Part shown: positions 51,617-64,000 of the stretch, one piece after another
Numbering within the stretch: the stretch's first letter is position 1
Layout of the letters: each line of letters begins with the position of its first letter
DNA from: Labia minor
Taxonomy: Eukaryota; Arthropoda; Insecta; Dermaptera; Spongiphoridae
Direction of reading: 5' to 3'
DNA: 64,000 nucleotides
Assembly (NCBI GenBank): GCA_963082975.1
Contig: OY720344.1
Coordinates: 73,808,546-73,872,545 of the forward strand
Translations under genes and position numbers: made by a program
The notes under the pieces: model-generated
Told to the model about the DNA's origin: nothing
The model's database searches: none
The model's input: only the letters and a program-made list of their open reading frames with translations

Positions 51617-53471
51617 ATAAAAAGTTGCTAATTTAAGGTGAAGATCTATCAGTTTATTATCGAAAAATTAACCAATAACATATTTTTTAATTTTTTTTCA
51701 GGATCATTTTGAAAATATACACCTTTTTTGATAAGAAATTGAACGAAGTAAGAAAAGATTTACTAAGGAAGACAGCAAAGTGAAAATTAAAAAGGGGGGT
51801 ATTTTGACATTTTTTTCGGGAAAGAAAGTTCATTGATTTAGAAAGGTCGTTATTACCGTGTGAAATAAATACTCTTGAGGGAAAGGTAATGTAAAAAAAG
51901 AGTGAAACGCAACCACTGCCAAGAGGTACCTTAAATTAATGGTTTGGAATTAGGAGATGGATATTATAATCAAAAGTCAACGAAAATATGAAAAAAGAAG
52001 AAAACGACTTTTCTAAAATCACTAATACTTACTTTCCCATTTGTATTGATAAAATACCCCCTTCTAAGAGGGCTTTTTATTTATAATTACAGGATCCTGA
52101 ATATGGCACTTTACTCAAGAAATTTAAAATATAAAATCCAAGAGATGAATATTATGGATTGGAAATGTTAAAAACAAGAAACTTTTGAAGAAATGATTCC
52201 AAATGAGGAAAAATATTTATTTAAATTTGTACATAATAAAAAGTTGCTAATTTAAGGTGAAGATCTATCAGTTTATTATCGAAAAATTAACCAATAACCT
52301 ATTTTTTAATTTTTTTTCAGGATCATTTTGAAAATATACACCTTTTTTGATAAGAAATTGAACGAAGTAAGAAAAGATTTACTAAGGAAGACAACAAAGT
52401 GAAAATTAAAAAGGGGGGTATTTTGACATTTTTTTCGGGAAAGCAAGTTCATTGATTTAGAAAGGTCGTTATTACCGTGTGAAATAAATACTCTTGAGGG
52501 AAAGGTAATGTAAAAAAAGAGTGAAACGCAACCACTGCCAAGAGGAACCTTAAATTAATGGTTTGGAATTAGGAGATGGATATTATAATCAAAAGTCAAC
52601 GAAAATATGAAAAAAGAAGAAAACGACTTTTCTAAAATCACCAATACTTACGTTCCCATTTGTATTGATAAAATACCCCCTTCTAAGAGGGCTTTTTATT
52701 TATAATTACAGGATCCTGAATATGGCACTTTACTCAAGAAATTTAAAATATAAAATCCAAGAGATGAATATTATGGATTGGAAATGGTAAAAACAAGAAA
52801 CTTTTGAAGAAATGATTCCAAAGGAAAAAAATATTTATTTAAATTTGTAGATAATAAAAAGTTGCTAATTTAAGGTGAAGATCTATCAGTTTATTATCGA
52901 AAATTTAACCAATAACATATTTTTTAATTTTTTTTCAGGATCATTTTGAAAATATACACCTTTTTTGATAAGAAATTGAACGAAGTAAGAAAAGATTTAC
53001 TAAGGAAGACAACAAAGTGAAAATTAAAAAGGGGGGTATTTTGACATTTTTTTCGGGAAAGAAAGTTCATTGATTTAGAAAGGTCCTTATTACCGTGTGA
53101 AATAAATACTCTTGAGGGAAAGGTAATGTATAAAAAGAGTGAAACGCAACCACTGCCAAGAGGAACCTTAAATTAATGGTTTGGAATTAGGAGATGGATA
53201 TTATAATCAAAAGTCAACGAAAATATGAAAAAAGAAGAAAACGACTTTTCTAAAATCACCAATACTTACTTTCCCATTTGTATTGATAAAATACCCCCTT
53301 CTAAGAGGGCTTTTTATTTATAATTACAGGATCCTGAATATGGCACTTTACTCAAGAAATCTAAAATATAAAATCCAAGAGATGAATATTATGGATTGGA
53401 AATGGTAAAAACAAGAAACTTTTGAAGAAATGATTCCAAAGGAAAAAAATATTTATTTAAATTTGTACATA
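51617..53471 (+). repeat. Three transitional monomers right of the insertion
   Basis: The monomers at 51617 and 52236 uniquely share 'cgaaaaattaacc'. The first has private 'gaggtacc' (about 51926) and 'tcactaat' (shared with the monomer at 53472). The monomer at 52236 ends with 'ttgtagataat', otherwise seen only with the two hybrids. That at 52854 is S-like (gtcc, gtataaaaag) but has ggcac and an R-type end. Confidence 0.75.
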
Positions 53472-54090
53472 ATAAAAAGTTGCTAATTTAAGGTGAAGAT
53501 CTATCAGTTTATTATCGAAAATTTAACCAATAACATATTTTTTAATTTTTTTTCAGGATCATTTTGAAAATATACACCTTTTTTGATAAGAAATTGAACG
53601 AAGTAAGAAAAGATTTACTAAGGAAGACAACAAAGTGAAAATTAAAAAGGGGGGTATTTTGACATTTTTTTCGGGAAAGAATGTTCATTGATTTAGAAAG
53701 GTCGTTATTACCGTGTGAAATAAATACTCTTGAGGGAAAGGTAATGTATAAAAAGAGTGAAACGCAACCACTGCCAAGAGGAACCTTAAATTAATGGTTT
53801 GGAATTAGGAGATGGATATTATAATCAAAAGTCAACGAAAATATGAAAAAAGAAGAAAACGACTTTTCTAAAATCACTAATACTTACTTTCCCATTTGTA
53901 TTGATAAAATACCCCCTTCTAAGAGGGCTTTTTATTTATAATTACAGGATCCTGAATATTTCACTTTACTCAAGAAATCTAAAATATAAAATCCAAGAGA
54001 TGAATATTATGGATTGGAAATGTTAAAAACAAGAAACTTTTGAAGAAATGATTCCAAAGGAAGAAAAATATTTATTTAAATTTGTACATA

Positions 54091-56565
54091 ATAAAAAGTT
54101 GCTAATTTAAGGTGAAGATCTATCAGTTTATTATCGAAAATTTAACCAATAACATATTTTTTAATTTTTTTTTAGGATCATTTTGAAAATATACACCTTT
54201 TTTGATAAGAAATTGAACGAAGTAAGAAAAGATTTACTAAGGAAGACAACAAAGTGAAAATTAAAAAGGGGGGTATTTTGACATTTTTTTCGGGAAAGCA
54301 AGTTCATTGATTTAGAAAGGTCGTTATTACCGTGTGAAATAAATACTCTTGAGGGAAAGGTAATGTAAAAAAAGAGTGAAACGCAACCACTGCCAAGAGG
54401 AACCTTAAATTAATGGTTTGGAATTAGGAGATGGATATTATAATCAAAAGTCAACGAAAATATGAAAAAAGAAGAAAACGACTTTTCTAAAATCACCAAT
54501 ACTTACGTTCCCATTTGTATTGATAAAATACCCCCTTCTAAGAGGGCTTTTTATTTATAATTACAGGTTCCTGAATATGGTACTTTACTCAAGAAATTTA
54601 AAATATAAAATCCAAGAGATGAATATTATGGATTGGAAATGGTAAAAACAAGAAACTTTTGAAGAAATGATTCCAAATGAGGAAAAATATTTATTTAAAT
54701 TTGTACATAATAAAAAGTTGCTAATTTAAGGTGAAGATCTATCAGTTTATTATCGAAAATTTAACCAATAACATATTTTTTAATTTTTTTTCAGGATCAT
54801 TTTGAAAATATACACCTTTTTTGATAAGAAATTGAACGAAGTAAGAAAAGATTTACTAAGGAAGACAACAAAGTGAAAATTAAAAAGGGGGGTATTTTGA
54901 CATTTTTTTCGGGAAAGAAAGTTCATTGATTTAGAAAGGTCGTTATTACCGTGTGAAATAAATACTCTTGAGGGAAAGGTAATGTATAAAAAGAGTGAAA
55001 CGCAACCACTGCCAAGAGGAACCTTAAATTAATGGTTTGGAATTAGGAGATGGATATTATAATCAAAAGTCAACGAAAATATGAAAAAAGAAGAAAACGA
55101 CTTTTCTAAAATCACCAATACTTACTTTCCCATTTGTATTGATAAAATACCCCCTTCTAAGAGGGCTTTTTATTTATAATTACAGGATCCTGAATATGGC
55201 ACTTTACTCAAGAAATCTAAAATATAAAATCCAAGAGATGAATATTATGGATTGGAAATGTTAAAAACAAGAAACTTTTGAAGAAATGATTCCAAAGGAA
55301 GAAAAATATTTATTTAAATTTGTACATAATAAAAAGTTGCTAATTTAAGGTGAAGATCTATCAGTTTATTATCGAAAATTTAACCAATAACATATTTTTT
55401 AATTTTTTTTCAGGATCATTTTGAAAATATACACCTTTTTTGATAAGAAATTGAACGAAGTAAGAAAAGATTTACTAAGGAAGACAACAAAGTGAAAATT
55501 AAAAAGGGGGGTATTTTGACATTTTTTTCGGGAAAGCAAGTTCATTGATTTAGAAAGGTCGTTATTACCGTGTGAAATAAATACTCTTGAGGGAAAGGTA
55601 ATGTAAAAAAAGAGTGAAACGCAACCACTGCCAAGAGGAACCTTAAATTAATGGTTTGGAATTAGGAGATGGATATTATAATCAAAAGTCAACGAAAATA
55701 TGAAAAAAGAAGAAAACGACTTTTCTAAAATCACCAATACTTACGTTCCCATTTGTATTGATAAAATACCCCCTTCTAAGAGGGCTTTTTATTTATAATT
55801 ACAGGATCCTGAATAAGGCACTTTACTCAAGAAATTTAAAATATAAAATCCAAGAGATGAATATTATGGATTGGAAATGGTAAAAATAAGAAACTTTTGA
55901 AGAAATGATTCCAAAGGAAAAAAATATTTATTTAAATTTGTACATAATAAAAAGTTGCTAATTTAAGGTGAAGATCTATCAGTTTATTATCGAAAATTTA
56001 ACCAATAACATATTTTTTAATTTTTTTTCAGGATCATTTTGAAAATATACACCTTTTTTGATAAGAAATTGAACGAAGTAAGAAAAGATTTACTAAGGAA
56101 GACAACAAAGTGAAAATTAAAAAGGGGGGTATTTTGACATTTTTTTCGGGAAAGAAAGTTCATTGATTTAGAAATGTCGTTATTACCGTGTGAAATAAAT
56201 ACTCTTGAGGGAAAGGTAATGTATAAAAAGAGTGAAACGCAACCACTGCCAAGAGGAACCTTAAATTAATGGTTTGGAATTAGGAGATGGATATTATAAT
56301 CAAAAGTCAACGAAAATATGAAAAAAGAAGAAAACGACTTTTCTAAAATCACCAATACTTACTTTCCCATTTGTATTGATAAAATACCCCCTTCTAAGAG
56401 GGCTTTTTATTTATAATTACAGGATCCTGAATATTTCACTTTACTCAAAAAATCTAAAATATAAAATCCAAGAGATGAATATTATGGATTGGAAATGTTA
56501 AAAACAAGAAACTTTTGAAGAAATGATTCCAAAGGAAGAAAAATATTTATTTAAATTTGTACATA
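54091..56565 (+). repeat. Higher-order tetramer P-Q-R-S, right side
   Basis: Monomers at 54091 (P, with the TTTTTAG and ggttcc variants), 54710 (Q-like but gatcat and gtataaaaag), 55329 (R) and 55947 (S). Total 2475 bp, the same length as the left-side tetramer. The Q copy looks like a hybrid that carries an S-type marker, which suggests exchange between neighbouring types. Confidence 0.8.
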
Positions 56566-59500
56566 ATAAAAAGTTGCTAATTTAAGGTGAAGATCTATCA
56601 GTTTATTATCGAAAATTTAACCAATAACATATTTTTTAATTTTTTTTTAGGATCATTTTGAAAATATACACCTTTTTTGATAAGAAATTGAACGAAGTAA
56701 GAAAAGATTTACTAAGGAAGACAACAAAGTGAAAATTAAAAAGGGGGGTATTTTGACATTTTTTTCGGGAAAGCAAGTTCATTGATTTAGAAAGGTCGTT
56801 ATTACCGTGTGAAATAAATACTCTTGAGGGAAAGGTAATGTAAAAAAAGAGTGAAACGCAACCACTGCCAAGAGGAACCTTAAATTAATGGTTTGGAATT
56901 AGGAGATGGATATTATAATCAAAAGTCAACGAAAATATGAAAAAAGAAGAAAACGACTTTTCTAAAATCACCAATACTTACGTTCCCATTTGTATTGATA
57001 AAATACCCCCTTCTAAGAGGGCTTTTTATTTATAATTACAGGTTCCTGAATATGGTACTTTACTCAAGAAATTTAAAATATAAAATCCAAGAGATGAATA
57101 TTATGGATTGGAAATGGTAAAAACAAGAAACTTTTGAAGAAATGATTCCAAATGAGGAAAAATATTTATTTAAATTTGTACATAATAAAAAGTTGCTAAT
57201 TTAAGGTGAAGATCTATCAGTTTATTATCGAAAATTTAACCAATAACATATTTTTTAATTTTTTTTCAGGATCATTTTGAAAATATACACCTTTTTTGAT
57301 AAGAAATTGAACGAAGTAAGAAAAGATTTACTAAGGAAGACAACAAAGTGAAAATTAAAAAGGGGGGTATTTTGACATTTTTTTCGGGAAAGCAAGTTCA
57401 TTGATTTAGAAAGGTCGTTATTACCGTGTGAAATAAATACTCTTGAGGGAAAGGTAATGTAAAAAAAGAGTGAAACGCAACCACTGCCAAGAGGAACCTT
57501 AAATTAATGGTTTGGAATTAGGAGATGGATATTATAATCAAAAGTCAACGAAAATATGAAAAAAGAAGAAAACGACTTTTCTAAAATCACCAATACTTAC
57601 TTTCCCATTTGTATTGATAAAATACCCCCTTCTAAGAGGGCTTTTTATTTATAATTACAGGATCCTGAATATGGTACTTTACTCAAGAAATTTAAAATAT
57701 AAAATCCAAGAGATGAATATTATGGATTGGATATGGTAAAAACAAGAAACTTTTGAAGAAATGATTCCAAATGAGGAAAAATATTTATTTAAATTTGTAC
57801 ATAATAAAAAGTTGCTAATTTAAGGTGAAGATCTATCAGTTTATTATCGAAAATTTAACCAATAACATATTTTTTAATTTTTTTTCAGGATAATTTTGAA
57901 AATATACACCTTTTTTGATAAGAAATTGAACGAAGTAAGAAAAGATTTACTAAGGAAGACAGCAAAGTGAAAATTAAAAAGGGGGGTATTTTGACATTTT
58001 TTTCGGGAAAGAAAGTTCATTGATTTAGAAAGGTCGTTATTACCGTGTGAAATAAATACTCTTGAGGGAAAGGTAATGTAAAAAAAGAGTGAAACGAAAC
58101 CACTGCCAAGAGGAACCTTAAATTAATGGTTTGGAATTAGGAGATGGATATTATAATCAAAAGTCAACGAAAATATGAAAAAAGAAGAAAACGACTTTTC
58201 TAAAATCACCAATACTTACTTTCCCATTTGTATTGATAAAATACCCCCTTCTAAGAGGGCTTTTTATTTATAATTACAGGATCCTGAATATTTCACTTTA
58301 CTCAAGAAATCTAAAATATAAAATCCAAGAGATGAATATTATGGATTGGAAATGTTAAAAACAAGAAACTTTTGAAGAAATGATTCCAAAGGAAGAAAAA
58401 TATTTATTTAAATTTGTACATAATAAAAAGTTGCTAATTTAAGGTGAAGATCTATCAGTTTATTATCGAAAATTTAACCAATAACATATTTTTTAATTTT
58501 TTTTCAGGATCATTTTGAAAATATACACCTTTTTTGATAAGAAATTGAACGAAGTAAGATAAGATTTACTAAGGAAGACAACAAAGTGAAAATTAAAAAG
58601 GGGGGTATTTTGACATTTTTTTCGGGAAAGCAAGTTCATTGATTTAGAAAGGTCGTTATTACCGTGTGAAATAAATACTCTTGAGGGAAAGGTAATGTAA
58701 AAAAAGAGTGAAACGCAACCACTGCCAAGAGGAACCTTAAATTAATGGTTTGGAATTAGGAGATGGATATTATAATCAAAAGTCAACGAAAATATGAAAA
58801 AAGAAGAAAACGACTTTTCTAAAATCACCAATACTTACGTTCCCATTTGTATTGATAAAATACCCCCTTCTAAGAGGGCTTTTTATTTATAATTACAGGA
58901 TCCTGAATATGGCACTTTACTCAAGAAATTTAAAATATAAAATCCAAGAGATGAATATTATGGATTGGAAATGGTAAAAACAAGAAACTTTTGAAGAAAT
59001 GATTCCAAAGGAAAAAAATATTTATTTAAATTTGTACATAATAAAAAGTTGCTAATTTAAGGTGAAGATCTATCAGTTTATTATCGAAAATTTAACCAAT
59101 AACATATTTTTTAATTTTTTTTCAGGATCATTTTGAAAATATACACCTTTTTTGATAAGAAATTGAACGAAGTAAGAAAAGATTTACTAAGGAAGACAAC
59201 AAAGTGAAAATTAAAAAGGGGGGTATTTTGACATTTTTTTCGGGAAAGAAAGTTCATTGATTTAGAAAGGTCGTTATTACCGTGTGAAATAAATACTCTT
59301 GAGGGAAAGGTAATGTATAAAAAGAGTGAAACGCAACCACTGCCAAGAGGAACCTTAAATTAATGGTTTGGAATTAGGAGATGGATATTATAATCAAAAG
59401 TCAACGAAAATATGAAAAAAGAAGAAAACGACTTTTCTAAAATCACCAATACTTACTTTCCCATTTGTATTGATAAAATACCCCCTTCTAAGAGGGCTTT

Positions 59501-59659
59501 TTATTTATAATTACAGGATCCTGAATATTTCACTTTACTCAAAAAATCTAAAATATAAAATCCAAGAGATGAATATTATGGATTGGAAATGTTAAAAACA
59601 AGAATCTTTTGAAGAAATGATTCCAAAGGAAGAAAAATATTTATTTAAATTTGTACATA
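56566..59659 (+). repeat. Five-monomer block P-P2-Q-R-S, copy 2
   Basis: Monomers at 56566, 57185, 57804, 58423 and 59041. It shares 'gattggatatgg' (about 57727) and 'gtaagataagat' (about 58554) with the block at 1-3094, at the same offsets. It differs by ggttcc for ggatcc in its first monomer, and by 'caaaaaatct' and 'agaatctttt' in its last. Confidence 0.85.
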
Positions 59660-61516
59660 ATAAAAAGTTGCTAATTTAAGGTGAAGATCTATCAGTTTAT
59701 TATCGAAAATTTAACCAATAACATATTTTTTAATTTTTTTTTAGGATCATTTTGAAAATATACACCTTTTTTGATAAGAAATTGAACGAAGTAAGAAAAG
59801 ATTTACTAAGGAAGACAACAAAGTGAAAATTAAAAAGGGGGGTATTTTGACATTTTTTTCGGGAAAGCAAGTTCATTGATTTAGAAAGGTCGTTATTACC
59901 GTGTGAAATAAATACTCTTGAGGGAAAGGTAATGTAAAAAAAGAGTGAAACGCAACCACTGCCAAGAGGAACCTTAAATTAATGGTTTGGAATTAGGAGA
60001 TGGATATTATAATCAAAAGTCAACGAAAATATGAAAAAAGAAGAAAACGACTTTTCTAAAATCACCAATACTTACGTTCCCATTTGTATTGATAAAATAC
60101 CCCCTTCTAAGAGGGCTTTTTATTTATAATTACAGGTTCCTGAATATGGTACTTTACTCAAGAAATTTAAAATATAAAATCCAAGAGATGAATATTATGG
60201 ATTGGAAATGGTAAAAACAAGAAACTTTTGAAGAAATGATTCCAAATGAGGAAAAATATTTATTTAAATTTGTACATAATAAAAAGTTGCTAATTTAAGG
60301 TGAAGATCTATCAGTTTATTATCGAAAATTTAACCAATAACATATTTTTTAATTTTTTTTCAGGATAATTTTGAAAATATACACCTTTTTTGATAAGAAA
60401 TTGAACGAAGTAAGAAAAGATTTACTAAGGAAGACAGCAAAGTGAAAATTAAAAAGGGGGGTATTTTGACATTTTTTTCGGGAAAGAAAGTTCATTGATT
60501 TAGAAAGGTCGTTATTACCGTGTGAAATAAATACTCTTGAGGGAAAGGTAATGTAAAAAAAGAGTGAAACGAAACCACTGCCAAGAGGAACCTTAAATTA
60601 ATGGTTTGGAATTAGGAGATGGATATTATAATCAAAAGTCAACGAAAATATGAAAAAAGAAGAAAACGACTTTTCTAAAATCACCAATACTTACTTTCCC
60701 ATTTGTATTGATAAAATACCCCCTTCTAAGAGGGCTTTTTATTTATAATTACAGGATCCTGAATATTTCACTTTACTCAAGAAATCTAAAATATAAAATC
60801 CAAGAGATGAATATTATGGATTGGAAATGTTAAAAACAAGAAACTTTTGAAGAAATGATTCCAAAGGAAGAAAAATATTTATTTAAATTTGTACATAATA
60901 AAAAGTTGCTAATTTAAGGTGAAGATCTATCAGTTTATTATCGAAAATTTAACCAATAACATATTTTTTAATTTTTTTTCAGGATCATTTTGAAAATATA
61001 CACCTTTTTTGATAAGAAATTGAACGAAGTAAGAAAAGATTTACTAAGGAAGACAACAAAGTGAAAATTAAAAAGGGGGGTATTTTGACATTTTTTTCGG
61101 GAAAGAAAGTTCATTGATTTAGAAAGGTCGTTATTACCGTGTGAAATAAATACTCTTGAGGGAAAGGTAATGTATAAAAAGAGTGAAACGCAACCACTGC
61201 CAAGAGGAACCTTAAATTAATGGTTTGGAATTAGGAGATGGATATTATAATCAAAAGTCAACGAAAATATGAAAAAAGAAGAAAACGACTTTTCTAAAAT
61301 CACCAATACTTACTTTCCCATTTGTATTGATAAAATACCCCCTTCTAAGAGGGCTTTTTATTTATAATTACAGGATCCTGAATATTTCACTTTACTCAAG
61401 AAATCTAAAATATAAAATCCAAGAGATGAATATTATGGATTGGAAATGTTAAAAACAAGAAACTTTTGAAGAAATGATTCCAAATGAAGAAAAATATTTA
61501 TTTAAATTTGTACATA
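59660..61516 (+). repeat. Three-monomer unit P-Q-S (R missing)
   Basis: Monomers at 59660 (P, with TTTTTAG and ggttcc), 60279 (Q, with ttcac) and 60898 (S, ending 'aaatgaag'). The unit lies between the five-monomer block and the last tetramer. The absence of an R copy suggests loss of one monomer by unequal exchange. Confidence 0.7.
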
Positions 61517-63991
61517 ATAAAAAGTTGCTAATTTAAGGTGAAGATCTATCAGTTTATTATCGAAAATTTAACCAATAACATATTTTTTAATTTTTTTTCA
61601 GGATCATTTTGAAAATATACACCTTTTTTGATAAGAAATTGAACGAAGTAAGAAAAGATTTACTAAGGAAGACAACAAAGTGAAAATTAAAAAGGGGGGT
61701 ATTTTGACATTTTTTTCGGGAAAGCAAGTTCATTGATTTAGAAAGGTCGTTATTACCGTGTGAAATAAATACTCTTGAGGGAAAGGTAATGTAAAAAAAG
61801 AGTGAAACGCAACCACTGCCAAGAGGAACCTTAAATTAATGGTTTGGAATTAGGAGATGGATATTATAATCAAAAGTCAACGAAAATATGAAAAAAGAAG
61901 AAAACGACTTTTCTAAAATCACCAATACTTACGTTCCCATTTGTATTGATAAAATACCCCCTTCTAAGAGGGCTTTTTATTTATAATTACAGGATCCTGA
62001 ATATGGTACTTTACTCAAGAAATTTAAAATATAAAATCCAAGAGATGAATATTATGGATTGGAAATGGTAAAAACAAGAAACTTTTGAAGAAATGATTCC
62101 AAATGAGGAAAAATATTTATTTAAATTTGTACATAATAAAAAGTTGCTAATTTAAGGTGAAGGTCTATCAGTTTATTATCGAAAATTTAACCAATAACAT
62201 ATTTTTTAATTTTTTTTCAGGATAATTTTGAAAATATACACCTTTTTTGATAAGAAATTGAACGAAGTAAGAAAAGATTTACTAAGGAAGACAGCAAAGT
62301 GAAAATTAAAAAGGGGGGTATTTTGACATTTTTTTCGGGAAAGAAAGTTCATTGATTTAGAAAGGTCGTTATTACCGTGTGAAATAAATACTCTTGAGGG
62401 AAAGGTAATGTAAAAAAAGAGTGAAACGCAACCACTGCCAAGAGGAACCTTAAATTAATGGTTTGGAATTAGGAGATGGATATTATAATCAAAAGTCAAC
62501 GAAAATATGAAAAAAGAAGAAAACGACTTTTCTAAAATCACCAATACTTACTTTCCCATTTGTATTGATAAAATACCCCCTTCTAAGAGGGCTTTTTATT
62601 TATAATTACAGGATCCTGAATATGGCACTTTACTCAAGAAATCTAAAATATAAAATCCAAGAGATGAATATTATGGATTGGAAATGTTAAAAACAAGAAA
62701 CTTTTGAAGAAATGATTCCAAAGGAAGAAAAATATTTATTTAAATTTGTACATAATAAAAAGTTGCTAATTTAAGGTGAAGATCTATCAGTTTATTATCG
62801 AAAATTTAACCAATAACATATTTTTTAATTTTTTTTCAGGATCATTTTGAAAATATACACCTTTTTTGATAAGAAATTGAACGAAGTAAGAAAAGATTTA
62901 CTAAGGAAGACAACAAAGTGAAAATTAAAAAGGGGGGTATTTTGACATTTTTTTCGGGAAAGCAAGTTCATTGATTTAGAAAGGTCGTTATTACCGTGTG
63001 AAATAAATACTCTTGAGGGAAAGGTAATGTAAAAAAAGAGTGAAACGCAACCACTGCCAAGAGGAACCTTAAATTAATGGTTTGGAATTAGGAGATGGAT
63101 ATTATAATCAAAAGTCAACGAAAATATGAAAAAAGAAGAAAACGACTTTTCTAAAATCACCAATACTTACTTTCCCATTTGTATTGATAAAATACCCCCT
63201 TCTAAGAGGGCTTTTTATTTATAATTACAGGATCCTGAATATGGCACTTTACTCAAGAAATTTAAAATATAAAATCCAAGAGATGAATATTATGGATTGG
63301 AAATGGTAAAAACAAGAAACTTTTGAAGAAATGATTCCAAAGGAAAAAAATATTTATTTAAATTTGTACATAATAAAAAGTTGCTAATTTAAGGTGAAGA
63401 TCTATCAGTTTATTATCGAAAATTTAACCAATAACATATTTTTTAATTTTTTTTCAGGATCATTTTGAAAATATACACCTTTTTTGATAAGAAATTGAAC
63501 GAAGTAAGAAAAGATTTACTAAGGAAGACAACAAAGTGAAAATTAAAAAGGGGGGTATTTTGACATTTTTTTCGGGAAAGAAAGTTCATTGATTTAGAAA
63601 GGTCCTTATTACCGTGTGAAATAAATACTCTTGAGGGAAAGGTAATGTATAAAAAGAGTGAAACGCAACCACTGCCAAGAGGAACCTTAAATTAATGGTT
63701 TGGAATTAGGAGATGGATATTATAATCAAAAGTCAACGAAAATATGAAAAAAGAAGAAAACGACTTTTCTAAAATCACCAATACTTACTTTCCCATTTGT
63801 ATTGATAAAATACCCCCTTCTAAGAGGGCTTTTTATTTATAATTACAGGATCCTGAATATTTCACTTTACTCAAGAAATCTAAAATATAAAATCCAAGAG
63901 ATGAATATTATGGATTGGAAATGGTAAAAACAAGAAACTTTTGAAGAAAAGATTCCAAATGAGGAAAAATATTTATTTAAATTTGTACATA
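61517..63991 (+). repeat. Higher-order tetramer P-Q-R-S, right edge
   Basis: Monomers at 61517 (P), 62136 (Q), 62755 (R, but with tact instead of tacg) and 63373 (S, with gtcc). The order and the 2475-bp length match the tetramer at 3095. The Q copy has lost the AGATCT hexamer (aggtct at about 62160). The S copy reads 'gaaaagattcc' where others read 'gaaatgattcc'. Confidence 0.85.
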
Positions 63992-64000
63992 ATAAAAAGT
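63992..64000 (+). repeat. Partial monomer at the window edge
   Basis: The first nine bases of a further monomer ('ataaaaagt'), showing the array continues beyond the window. Confidence 0.9.

Larger units (their letters stand above)
51373..64000 (+). repeat. Satellite array, right part (20 complete monomers plus partials)
   Basis: The same satellite in the same orientation resumes inside a monomer at 'aaaaagaagaaaacgac'. Monomers start at 51617, 52236, 52854, 53472, 54091, 54710, 55329, 55947, 56566, 57185, 57804, 58423, 59041, 59660, 60279, 60898, 61517, 62136, 62755 and 63373, with a 9-base partial from 63992. All are 618 or 619 bp. None of the 562-, 601- or 621-bp classes common to the left of the insertion occurs here. 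The order is mostly the simple P-Q-R-S tetramer. No gene was found. Confidence 0.98.

Noticed and set aside
1..64000. CRISPR array
   Set aside because: The units are about 619 bp with no short direct repeats separated by unique spacers.

Overview
This window is almost entirely satellite DNA. A head-to-tail array of an A+T-rich monomer of about 619 bp (roughly 70% A+T by eye) runs from base 1 to base 64000 and continues past both ends. I phased 103 complete monomers plus a 9-base partial. The array is broken once, at about 50706-51372, by a 667-bp unrelated insertion. I found no protein-coding gene, rRNA, tRNA or CRISPR array. The short open frames present are by-products of the repeat. A long homogeneous satellite of this kind points to a eukaryotic heterochromatic or pericentromeric region. 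The insertion carries a (GGAC/AGAC)n tract next to a 'gaacggcttatcggatttt'-like string on the minus strand, a style I associate with invertebrate (arthropod or mollusc-like) dispersed repeats. That taxonomic guess comes from memory and is weak.

Layout. Monomers fall into recurring variants that I call P, Q, R and S, told apart by about a dozen diagnostic sites. The simplest organisation is a tetramer P-Q-R-S of 2475 bp, seen cleanly at 3095-5569, 54091-56565 and 61517-63991. A five-monomer version with an extra P occupies 1-3094 and 56566-59659. Between about 4951 and 41081 the tetramer is often replaced by a 3039-bp pentamer, in which a 562-bp deleted monomer is added and P carries a 2-bp insertion. 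Around 24534-29450, 31928-34385 and 43556-48472 the S slot is filled by a diverged 620-bp subfamily (X), always preceded by a 601-bp deleted monomer.

The array records nested duplication. Near-identical blocks recur at offsets of about 2459, 3039, 3658, 4935, 11030, 19023 and 56565 bp. The largest pair is 15363-29450 with 34386-48472 (23 monomers each). This is the pattern expected from repeated unequal exchange or segmental amplification.

The insertion (50706-51372) holds a 6-bp hairpin near its left edge, 11-bp inverted repeats near its ends, two copies of a 75-bp direct repeat, two TGACGTCA palindromes and a 54-bp tetranucleotide tract. It has no coding capacity and looks like a non-autonomous mobile element or a fragment of one. 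It was found only once, so it has not been co-amplified with the satellite within this window.
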